Assembly (NCBI GenBank): GCA_947074335.1 | Contig: CAMTPG010000088.1 | Location: forward strand, 1-8,865 | DNA from: an uncultured Parabacteroides sp. | GTDB taxonomy: Bacteria; Bacteroidota; Bacteroidia; Bacteroidales; Tannerellaceae | Reading direction: 5' to 3' | DNA: 8,865 bases | Shown here: positions 1-6,415 of the stretch, piece after piece | Position numbering within the stretch: position 1 is the stretch's first letter | How the letters are laid out: every line of letters begins with the position of its first letter | Notes under the pieces: generated by a model | What the model was told of the DNA's origin: nothing | Database searches by the model: none | Seen by the model: only the letters and a program-made list of their open reading frames with translations | Translations under genes and position numbers: made by a program

Positions 1-530
1 AAAGTTACGGCAATGCCCAGCCGCTGCAGATTATCGGTCATTTCGAGTCCGATGAAACCGGAACCGATCACCAGGGCCTCTTTGATCTGCTGTTGTTGAA
101 TCCAGTCTTTGATCTGATCCATATCGTGAACATGCCGCAGGGTAAAAATGCCGGCTGTTCCCGTTCCGCCAATTGGCGGAATAACCGGATGTGCTCCGGT
201 GGCCAACAGGAGTTTATCATAACTTTCGGTATATTCTGTTCTGTCAGACCGGCGAATGGAGATGTTTTTAGTTTGTCGGTCAATAGCGATCGCCTCTTGG
301 CCGATACGCACATCAATGCAGGAATTTGCTTTAAACTGTTCGGGGGTTTCGCGAAATAACAGGGAGCGACTTGTAACTACATTGCCGATATAATAAGGCA
401 GTCCGCAATTGGCATACGAAATATACGGTTCATTCTGAATGATGATGATTTCGGCCTGCTCATCCAGTCGCCTGAGTCGTGCCGCCGCAGTAGCTCCTCC
501 CGCCACCCCGCCGATGATAACATATTTCAT
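1..530 (-). CDS. CoA-disulfide reductase / NADH oxidase-type FAD-dependent oxidoreductase (5' part; 3' end beyond window)
   Basis: I translated 176 codons from the ATG at 530 down to the window edge without a stop. The N-terminus MKYVIIGGVAGGATAAARL carries the FAD-binding GGVAGG loop (residues 7-12). The motif SYANCGLPYYIG (38-49) is the CoA-disulfide reductase active site, with Cys42 as the redox cysteine. LLLATGAHPVIPPI (107-120) is the usual FAD-family ATG motif, and GSGFIGLEM (156-164) is the glycine-rich start of the NAD(P)H domain. Family members reduce CoA disulfide, persulfide or oxygen with NAD(P)H in the cytoplasm; many in anaerobes carry an extra C-terminal rhodanese domain, which cannot be judged here. 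One oddity is Gln32 at the end of the second beta strand, where an acidic residue normally binds the FAD ribose. It follows the tRNA-Leu terminator and so probably has its own promoter, but I could not identify one. The class is certain; the exact substrate is not. Confidence 0.9.
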   Translation of the reverse strand, partial: MKYVIIGGVAGGATAAARLRRLDEQAEIIIIQNEPYISYANCGLPYYIGNVVTSRSLLFRETPEQFKANSCIDVRIGQEAIAIDRQTKNISIRRSDRTEYTESYDKLLLATGAHPVIPPIGGTGTAGIFTLRHVHDMDQIKDWIQQQQIKEALVIGSGFIGLEMTDNLQRLGIAVT

Positions 531-603
531 GTTTCTCTGTTTTTATATAAAACCGGAAAAACAGGATATCAGTTTTGTGGAAACAGAATAATGAGATTTA
601 TTT

Positions 604-643
604 ATAAAGAAAAAAGGCTGACTGAATCATCAATCAACCTTTT
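604..643 (-). terminator. Rho-independent terminator after tRNA-Leu
   Basis: On the minus strand AAAAGGTTGATTG (643-631) pairs with CAGTCAGCCTTTT (624-612), a 13-bp stem with two G-U wobbles and a 6-nt loop (630-625). It runs straight into TTTTTTC TTTAT. It lies 15 nt past the mature tRNA 3' end, so it most likely ends the tRNA transcript and separates it from the downstream oxidoreductase. Confidence 0.85.
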
Positions 644-657
644 AAATCCTTCTTTTG

Positions 658-739
658 TGCGGCTGAAGGGACTCGAACCCCCACGCCGTGAAGCACCAGA
701 TCCTAAGTCTGGCGTGGCTACCAATTACACCACAGCCGC
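658..739 (-). tRNA. tRNA-Leu (anticodon UAG)
   Basis: The 82-nt minus-strand sequence folds as a class II tRNA. The acceptor stem is GCGGCTG/CAGCCGC with discriminator A (658). The D-stem is GTG/CAC around a loop containing TTGGT, and the anticodon stem is CCAGA/TCTGG around CTTAGGA, giving anticodon TAG (705-703). A 13-nt variable arm follows, then the T-loop TTCGAGT on a stem with two G-U pairs. The long variable arm and A discriminator fit leucine; UAG reads CUN codons, chiefly CUA. The CCA end is not encoded (CAA follows the discriminator), so it must be added after transcription. The gene has its own promoter and terminator. Confidence 0.96.
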
Positions 740-754
740 ATCGGAATTGTGGTG

Positions 755-785
755 CAAAAGTACTATATTTTTATCAATATCCAAA
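755..785 (-). promoter_or_regulatory. Bacteroidota-type promoter of tRNA-Leu
   Basis: On the minus strand TTTG (785-782) is followed after exactly 19 nt by TACTTTTG (762-755), matching the primary-sigma consensus TTTG-N19-TAnnTTTG of Bacteroidota. The expected start is near 748-750, giving a leader of about 10 nt before the tRNA 5' end at 739. The -33 element lies inside the last codons of the S41 protease gene. Confidence 0.85.
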
Positions 786-1847
786 CATTTCGGATGATAT
801 TTTACTTTTTGTCTCCACATTCAACGAATCTGATTGCTTGAGCAATAATTGGAATGCCGCATCAATCAGTGCATCTTTCCCGCTCAATATCTCTTCGCGA
901 TCCATTAAAACCTTTACATCGGGCTCGATGCCGAATTCGGTCAGTTCTTTATTGGCATCATACATCGGACAGGCCGAAAAGCGAACGCCCCAGCCATTGG
1001 GCAGTTCCGAAGAAAAGGGCAGACCACAGCCGCCACCGGTTTTATCGCCCAGCGTGGTTACCTGATCGAGAATACGCATGACACTGACAAAATCATTACC
1101 GGCGCTGTAAGTATGCCGATTGGTCAACAGAACAGTGGGGCGAAGCCAGCGAATCCGGTCGGAAGGAGAGAGATGCTGGGCTTTGGGTTCCGTAAAATCA
1201 TCATGTCCGTTCCCATTTTTGTATTGTGTATAGCCGGTCAGCGTTTTCTCACTCAGAAAGCGGGAAGCGATTCGTTCCGAATAGGTCAGCGCACCACCGC
1301 CATTGTTGCGCACATCAAAGATCAGTCCGTCGCATTCTTTGAAATGCAGAAACATATAATCCAGATTGCTTTCGCTGATGCCATTGGTAAAACTGCCGTA
1401 ATAGGCATATCCGATTTTTCGCTCCGAGTTTGCATCGCTCAGTATTTTATATTTCAATCCGCCGGCAATCTTATAATCCGTTCCGAGATAGAGATCCTGA
1501 ATATCTTTATAATAATTAGGCGGATAATCTTCGTACCAGTTCCAGTAGCGCGCCATATCGAAAGAAGAATACAAATTGGTGTGACCATCTTTCAACTCGG
1601 CTAACATATCGCCCAATACATCGAAAAGTTCGAACCGGCTCATGGTATCCTGAATTAACGGACTGTATTTATAATAGATATCGTTCCAGTCTATATCCTT
1701 ATAGCCGAAGAAACAGTAATTCTGATCGAGAATTTTCCATAGCGCCTCGAAATTCTCACGCGGCGAGGTAGTATAGGTTGTTCCCTTTTCACAGCCGTTC
1801 AGGAACAGACAACTCAATACCAATATTAATATCTTTTTCATCTTCAT
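774..1847 (-). CDS. S41-family peptidase, lipoprotein (tricorn/IRBP-like type)
   Basis: The 357-aa product begins with a lysine-rich hydrophobic signal ending in the lipobox LNGC, so Cys19 should be lipidated and the protein anchored in the envelope. The S41 fold is shown by LKDGHTNLY (85-93), GLIFDVRNNGGG (174-185), TYSAGNDF (246-253) with the nucleophile Ser248, GDKTGGG (267-273) and FGIEPDVKV (305-313). The lysine found 25 residues after the serine in classic C-terminal processing proteases is a glycine here. By analogy with tricorn protease I infer His89 and Glu308 as the other catalytic residues. No PDZ domain is apparent. Start: ATG at 1847, with a second ATG two codons later also possible. 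It lies 11 nt after the DUF3316-like gene, probably in the same operon. The substrate is unknown. Confidence 0.9.
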   Translation of the reverse strand: MKMKKILILVLSCLFLNGCEKGTTYTTSPRENFEALWKILDQNYCFFGYKDIDWNDIYYKYSPLIQDTMSRFELFDVLGDMLAELKDGHTNLYSSFDMARYWNWYEDYPPNYYKDIQDLYLGTDYKIAGGLKYKILSDANSERKIGYAYYGSFTNGISESNLDYMFLHFKECDGLIFDVRNNGGGALTYSERIASRFLSEKTLTGYTQYKNGNGHDDFTEPKAQHLSPSDRIRWLRPTVLLTNRHTYSAGNDFVSVMRILDQVTTLGDKTGGGCGLPFSSELPNGWGVRFSACPMYDANKELTEFGIEPDVKVLMDREEILSGKDALIDAAFQLLLKQSDSLNVETKSKISSEMFGY

Positions 1848-1858
1848 CTATACTAAAA

Positions 1859-2722
1859 TCAATAATAGGCACTGCTATAGCGCTGTGTATCTTTTAGCCG
1901 TTTGCCGCCAAACGAGACAAACTCTTTTACCAACCCGATCATGGCTGTATTGGAAATGACATGGGTTTTGATACCATTTACATCCGTTCGGTAAATACTG
2001 TTCAGATATCCCAGCCGTACGGTAAAACTGCCCAACGGCAAATCCATGGTGATGTAATTACGTACGGCAAATTTATTATTAAAGGAACTGAACCGCACAA
2101 TACCATCCGAATCACCTTGCGAAAGAAAATAATAGGGTTCACCACGATGGATAGAAAACAGAACTCCCATAAAAGGCATTTCGCCCTGATAACGTACTGT
2201 AACGGGATAGTTTTTGATTTTAAATCCGTAAATGGCCATGGCCGAAATATTCAGATCCAGATCGGCTTTGCCTGATGCCGGATTATTACTGTTACGTGTG
2301 TTATAAATAAAACCGGCCTGTGCGCGGGCCGAAGCTCCTGTCAGAAAACGCAGACCTTCTGTGAACACATTATCGAAGCGATAAAGATAACCCAGACTAT
2401 AATCTACAAAACCGGCATACTCGTGCGCAGTTTCGGCACCATTATGTGTGGAACCGAATTCCACATTGATGATCTGCTGCCGGGCAATACGATAATCGAC
2501 CAGTTTTACCATTTTTAATCGTTCATTCATGACTCTTGCCACCCAACCCGTATAATTCATATTGGCGCTTGGCGATAAATAGCTGTCGTGAATATTATAA
2601 CCACCGAAACCAAGCATGGTGCTTTCGTTCGTCGACCAGGGAATATCCTTTTTATCCGACTGAGCCCGGAGCGGCATCAGGCAGCAACAGAATAACAGAA
2701 TCAGACAGGTCGCTTTCTTCAT
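1859..2722 (-). CDS. DUF3316-like exported protein of Bacteroidota
   Basis: The 287-aa protein starts with a Sec signal peptide (MKK, hydrophobic core, MPLRA|QS), with probable cleavage after Ala20. The mature part has many short alternating, aromatic-rich strands rich in Gly, Tyr and Asn (for example STMLGFGGYNIHDSYLSPS at 34-52, FTVRLGYLNSIYR near the C-terminus). This suggests an all-beta, possibly barrel-like envelope protein. The overall pattern (STMLG.G..N..DSYLSP near the start, then NER) matches my memory of the DUF3316 family found in Bacteroidota; no function is established. It sits between parC and the S41 lipoprotein gene with 10- and 11-nt gaps, so co-transcription is likely. The DUF assignment is from recall, not from a search. 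Confidence 0.8.
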   Translation of the reverse strand: MKKATCLILLFCCCLMPLRAQSDKKDIPWSTNESTMLGFGGYNIHDSYLSPSANMNYTGWVARVMNERLKMVKLVDYRIARQQIINVEFGSTHNGAETAHEYAGFVDYSLGYLYRFDNVFTEGLRFLTGASARAQAGFIYNTRNSNNPASGKADLDLNISAMAIYGFKIKNYPVTVRYQGEMPFMGVLFSIHRGEPYYFLSQGDSDGIVRFSSFNNKFAVRNYITMDLPLGSFTVRLGYLNSIYRTDVNGIKTHVISNTAMIGLVKEFVSFGGKRLKDTQRYSSAYY

Positions 2723-2732
2723 AAATGATGTA

Positions 2733-5474
2733 TTAAAATAATTTCATTTGCCCGGTAATCTCATCCAGCACATCGGTATCGCTTTGTACTGAAGAATCGG
2801 TTCCGTCATCTTCCGGATCCGGATCGGATTCAGGCACTGCTGCAGGTTCGGGGAAACGATTCGGTTCGAGTTCATTGATGGTCTCTACATCAAATGTCGA
2901 TAATCGTTTTCCTTTCGCCTTGAAGCCTTTCACCGCGATAAAATCATCTGCATCCAGAATGAGTGGTTCGCGGAAAGCATCATGTCCGCCAAATATCACT
3001 TCGATACGCGGATATACCTCATCGGTGAGCAACATCAGGCGACTATTGGGATTTTCGCCCAGAAAGTTTTGTTTCCGGTTCGACGAATCCAGCTGGAAGC
3101 GCTTCATATAATAATAATTCTGATCGGCATCAAACAAAGCTGCCGTCCAGACTTTATGTGCATTGTATTTCTCGATCACCAGAATATGATCTTCATAGTG
3201 ATTGCTCAGTTCGAAACTGGTAGTATAGAAATCGCCGTTGCGCAAAATTACCAGGATTTGATCGTCACTCTGAAACTCACCCAGCTCCTCGCCTCTTCCA
3301 TCGTAATTGAGTCGCAGTATATCCCGGTCGAACCAGACCATACGGCCCCCCAGTGTAGAGCTGCCCTTCTGCTTGAGCGATATTTTATGAATATCGCCTT
3401 TCGTCAGGATATTCCCCATTGAGCCGCGTCCTTTGATCGCAATCTCACTAAAGTCCTTCTCAAATACTAACAGTTTCTGACGGGGTTTTGGTTTAAGAAT
3501 CACCTTAATTGTTTCGGCTTCGCCATTGGCATTGGCACTAAAATAGAGTATGCGCGAGCCGGGTGTACCTTTCGTTACCGTATATTCCTTATCGCGGGTA
3601 ATGCCGGTAACGGCAAAACGTTTGATATAATTGAAACCGGCCTTACCGTCGCGATATACCACATTGTAAATCGTACGGTTATCATTTCGCTTAAACACAT
3701 TCAGATAAAGCACATCTTTACCAATAAACATCTTCTCGCTTACTTTTACTATCTTATAGGATCCGTTGCGGTAGAAGATAATCAGATCATCAATGTCTGA
3801 ACAATTGCAGATGTATTCATCTTTCTTCAGAGCGGTACCTACAAAACCTTCGGCCCGGTTGATATATAATTTTTCGTTTGCCTCAACCACTTTCGTTGCT
3901 TCGATGGTATCGAAATTGCGTATCTCGGTCATACGCGGGAAGTTTTTACCAAAACGCTCTTTCAACAGGGCAAACCAGTTGATGGTATAAGTTACGATAT
4001 GATCGAGATGATGATTGATTTTAGCAATCTCTTCCAGATACTGGGCAATCTGAGCATTGCTTTTATCGGCATTAAACTTCAGGATACGCCCCATCTTGAT
4101 TTCCATCAGCTTCAATATATCTTCGCGGGTTACCTCACGGATAAACTTCGGCTTAAAAGGAATCAGACGCTGATCAATATGTTTGATGGCGGCATCCATA
4201 TCTTTGGCATTTTCGAAACCGGCATCTTTATAGATACGCTCTTCGATAAATATTTTCTCAAGCGAAGCGAAAAAGAGTGACTCTTCCAGTTCACCCTTTT
4301 GTATTTCGAGTTCGGTACGCAGCAGATGCAGCGTATTATCGGCAACATGCTTCAATACATCGCTTACTGCCAGAAAATGCGGTTTATTATCTTTAATTAC
4401 ACAACAATTGGGCGAGATACTGATTTCGCAATCCGTAAAAGCATAAAGCGCATCGATGGTTTTATCCGACGAAACACCCGGAGCCAGATGTACCAGAATC
4501 TCTACATCGCGCGCTGTATTATCATCTACCTTGCGGATTTTGATTTTTCCTTTATCATTGGCACGCAAAATGGATTCGATCAATGTGGAAGTTGTTTTGC
4601 TATAGGGAATTTCGGTGATAGCCAGTGTTTTATTGTCTACCTTATTGATTTTGGCACGTACTTTCACCGAACCGCCACGTTCTCCATCATTGTATTTGGT
4701 GACATCAATAAAACCGCCGGTCTGAAAATCAGGATATAAGGTAAATGATTCCTGTTTCAGATAGGCAATTGATGCATCTATCAGTTCATTGAAATTATGC
4801 GGCAGGATTTTAGAAGAGAGACCTACAGCGATCCCTTCCACACCCTGTGCCAGCAACAGGGGAAATTTTACGGGAAGCGTGACCGGCTCCCGGTTTCTGC
4901 CATCGTAGGATAATTGCCAGGTTGTAGTTTTAGGATTAAAGACAGTTTCGATGGCAAACTTAGATAAGCGCGCTTCGATATAACGGGGAGCAGCAGCTCC
5001 GTCGCCGGTGAGAATATTCCCCCAGTTTCCCTGGCAATCTACCAGCAGATCCTTTTGTCCGAGCTGTACCAGCGCATCGCCGATCGAGGCATCGCCATGC
5101 GGATGAAATTGCATGGTGTGACCTACAATATTTGCCACTTTATTATAACGGCCGTCATCCAGTCGCTTCATTGAATGCAAAATACGTCGTTGTACCGGCT
5201 TCAAACCATCATTGATATGCGGTACGGCACGCTCCAAAATTACATATGAGGCATAATCCAGAAACCAATGCTGATACATGCCCGAAAGATGATATGAAAC
5301 GCGACCGTCTGTCTTTACGGGGATTTTATAATCCGAATGCGTTTCCTTTTCAGCATCCGACTCTGCAGGCGATTCGGTTTCTGCCGGATTGGTTTCTGCT
5401 GCAAAATCAGTTGAATCTTCGTTCGCGGGTATATTTTCGTTTTCGTCCTGTTCCTTGATCTCTTCTGGTCTCAT
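2733..5474 (-). CDS. parC: DNA topoisomerase IV subunit A (ParC)
   Basis: This is the breakage-reunion subunit of a type IIA topoisomerase, which pairs with ParE to decatenate chromosomes; parE is not in the window. With the chosen start (913 aa), the landmarks are VQRRIL (94-99), FHPHGDASIGDALV (123-136), GNWGNILTGDGAAAPRYIEARL (149-170) with catalytic Tyr165 after Arg164, and a C-terminal beta-propeller region. A gyrase-type GyrA box (QRRGGKG) is absent; the degenerate KGRGSMGN (681-688) replaces it, supporting topoisomerase IV over gyrase. Both ends are acidic: residues 2-50 and the last 45, which finish GQMKLF. An in-frame ATG at 5513 would add 13 residues (MFFVYLHPIITEY). I prefer 5474 because the likely -7 element (5503-5496) lies between the two ATGs and the extension looks non-homologous. 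It heads an operon with the DUF3316-like and S41 genes. Confidence 0.95.
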   Translation of the reverse strand: MRPEEIKEQDENENIPANEDSTDFAAETNPAETESPAESDAEKETHSDYKIPVKTDGRVSYHLSGMYQHWFLDYASYVILERAVPHINDGLKPVQRRILHSMKRLDDGRYNKVANIVGHTMQFHPHGDASIGDALVQLGQKDLLVDCQGNWGNILTGDGAAAPRYIEARLSKFAIETVFNPKTTTWQLSYDGRNREPVTLPVKFPLLLAQGVEGIAVGLSSKILPHNFNELIDASIAYLKQESFTLYPDFQTGGFIDVTKYNDGERGGSVKVRAKINKVDNKTLAITEIPYSKTTSTLIESILRANDKGKIKIRKVDDNTARDVEILVHLAPGVSSDKTIDALYAFTDCEISISPNCCVIKDNKPHFLAVSDVLKHVADNTLHLLRTELEIQKGELEESLFFASLEKIFIEERIYKDAGFENAKDMDAAIKHIDQRLIPFKPKFIREVTREDILKLMEIKMGRILKFNADKSNAQIAQYLEEIAKINHHLDHIVTYTINWFALLKERFGKNFPRMTEIRNFDTIEATKVVEANEKLYINRAEGFVGTALKKDEYICNCSDIDDLIIFYRNGSYKIVKVSEKMFIGKDVLYLNVFKRNDNRTIYNVVYRDGKAGFNYIKRFAVTGITRDKEYTVTKGTPGSRILYFSANANGEAETIKVILKPKPRQKLLVFEKDFSEIAIKGRGSMGNILTKGDIHKISLKQKGSSTLGGRMVWFDRDILRLNYDGRGEELGEFQSDDQILVILRNGDFYTTSFELSNHYEDHILVIEKYNAHKVWTAALFDADQNYYYMKRFQLDSSNRKQNFLGENPNSRLMLLTDEVYPRIEVIFGGHDAFREPLILDADDFIAVKGFKAKGKRLSTFDVETINELEPNRFPEPAAVPESDPDPEDDGTDSSVQSDTDVLDEITGQMKLF

Positions 5475-5495
5475 ATATTCCGTTATAATAGGGTG

Positions 5496-5503
5496 TAAAT
5501 ATA
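5496..5503 (-). promoter_or_regulatory. Probable -7 element of the parC operon
   Basis: Minus-strand TATATTTA differs from TAnnTTTG only in its last base. Transcription would start near 5490, about 15 nt before the preferred ATG at 5474. I see no TTTG at the expected -33 position (TACT is found instead), so the call is tentative. It helps decide against the upstream ATG at 5513. Confidence 0.45.
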
Positions 5504-5511
5504 CAAAAAAC

Positions 5512-5543
5512 ATTGCTAAAAAAGTAAAATTTATCTATGTTTG
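5512..5543 (+). promoter_or_regulatory. Bacteroidota-type promoter of the SIMPL-domain gene
   Basis: ATTG (5512-5515) and an exact TATGTTTG (5536-5543) are 20 nt apart, close to TTTG-N19-TAnnTTTG. Transcription should start near 5550. The furthest upstream in-frame ATG (5537) lies inside this -7 element, so translation must begin at 5555 or 5561. Confidence 0.75.
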
Positions 5544-5560
5544 CCACAAAACAAATGGAT

Positions 5561-6274
5561 ATGAAAAAAAATGAGTTTATTACCGGTTGCCTTATCCTGG
5601 CTTTGGGAATTGTAATTCTGGGTTTTTCAATTAAAGGTGCAGTAAACGGGTTAAATGAATCAAAACGAATGATTACGGTTCGCGGGCTCGCCGAACGGGA
5701 TGTTGTGGCAGATAAAGTAATCTGGCCGATGACCTATAAAATTGTAGGAAATGATTTACCGGCTTTATATACTAATCTTGAGACTTATAATCAAAAAATA
5801 AAAGCTTTTTTGGAACGTCATCAGATTTCGTCGGATGAGATTTCCGAATCTGTTCCGGTAGTAGTAGATCTGAAAGCGGATATCTATCGTAATCCTTCGG
5901 AAATAACTTCGCGTTATGTCATTACATCAGGCATTACCGTTACTTCTTCGCAAATAGATGTAGCAAGAAATGCCATGAATGCCATTTCCGAATTATTGCT
6001 TGAAGGCATTGCTGTAAGCTCTTCGGAATATGGAACTTCAACCATTAAATTTCTTTTCACTTCGCTTAACGAGATAAAACCGGATATGATCAAAGAGGCC
6101 ACTGAAAATGCACGCCGCGCAGCCGAAAAATTTGCAGATGATTCGAAAAGTACATTGGGCAAAATCAGAACAGCTACCCAGGGTCAGTTTTCAATTACCA
6201 CACCCGACGATAATATTCCTTACAAACAACAAGTTCGTGTAGTGAGTACTATTGAATATACTTTACGTGATTAG
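5561..6274 (+). CDS. SIMPL-domain (DUF541) membrane-anchored protein
   Basis: The 237-aa product has one N-terminal transmembrane segment (about residues 6-27) after a short MKKNE, followed by a SIMPL domain (about 37-237). Typical SIMPL signatures are ITVRGLAERDVVADKVIW (38-55), an internal region about an ordered pair of subunits (ISSDEI...), the helix ATENARRAAEKFADDSKSTLG (180-200) and a final strand VRVVSTIEYTL. The family forms periplasmic oligomers such as BP26/OMP28; its biochemical role is unsettled. The start at 5561 (or 5555) follows from the promoter, because in-frame ATG 5537 is inside the -7 element. The gene diverges from parC and stands alone: dusB, 141 nt downstream, has its own promoter. 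Base composition (about 37% GC in counted lines) is intermediate between the two flanks. Confidence 0.88.
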   Translation: MKKNEFITGCLILALGIVILGFSIKGAVNGLNESKRMITVRGLAERDVVADKVIWPMTYKIVGNDLPALYTNLETYNQKIKAFLERHQISSDEISESVPVVVDLKADIYRNPSEITSRYVITSGITVTSSQIDVARNAMNAISELLLEGIAVSSSEYGTSTIKFLFTSLNEIKPDMIKEATENARRAAEKFADDSKSTLGKIRTATQGQFSITTPDDNIPYKQQVRVVSTIEYTLRD

Positions 6275-6311
6275 TTTTGTCAACAATAAAGAACTAAAAA
6301 CAAAAATGCCG

Positions 6312-6339
6312 TAAAAGAAGCATAAAAGAAGTCATAAAA
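6312..6339. repeat. Short direct repeat upstream of dusB
   Basis: TAAAAGAAG occurs at 6312-6320 and 6323-6331, and a partial third copy TAAAA begins at 6335, so the spacing is 11-12 nt, about one helical turn. It lies about 50-75 nt upstream of the dusB -7 element. It could be an activator site or simple AT-rich drift. Confidence 0.4.
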
Positions 6340-6385
6340 TATGTTTGTATCCTTTTAAATATGCACTAAAACCTGCAGGATTGTG

Positions 6386-6393
6386 TATTTTTG
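6386..6393 (+). promoter_or_regulatory. -7 element of dusB
   Basis: TATTTTTG matches TAnnTTTG exactly, followed by C as is common. Transcription would start near 6400, about 16 nt before the dusB ATG. No TTTG is present at the expected -33 distance, so the promoter may be weak or assisted. A second exact -7 match, TATGTTTG, lies at 6340-6347, also without a -33 partner. Confidence 0.6.
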
Positions 6394-6415
6394 CATCCTC
6401 TAAGTATTAGGCAAC

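Noticed and set aside
531..603. Promoter for the CoA-disulfide reductase-like gene
   Set aside because: No TAnnTTTG with a properly spaced TTTG could be found on the minus strand; only loose matches such as TATCCTG.
658..739. tRNA-Leu as an integration (att) site
   Set aside because: No integrase gene and no visible duplication of the tRNA 3' end lie in the window.
591..797. Plus-strand ORF of 68 codons across the tRNA region
   Set aside because: It is the antisense of tRNA-Leu and its terminator; the apparent protein contains the reverse complement of the T-arm and has no family resemblance.
1113..1604. Plus-strand ORF of 163 codons opposite the S41 gene
   Set aside because: It lies wholly inside the well-supported S41 coding region on the other strand, with no motifs or promoter.
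2982..4739. Several plus-strand ORFs of 65-146 codons opposite parC
   Set aside because: They are shadows of parC, which is supported over its full length by family motifs.
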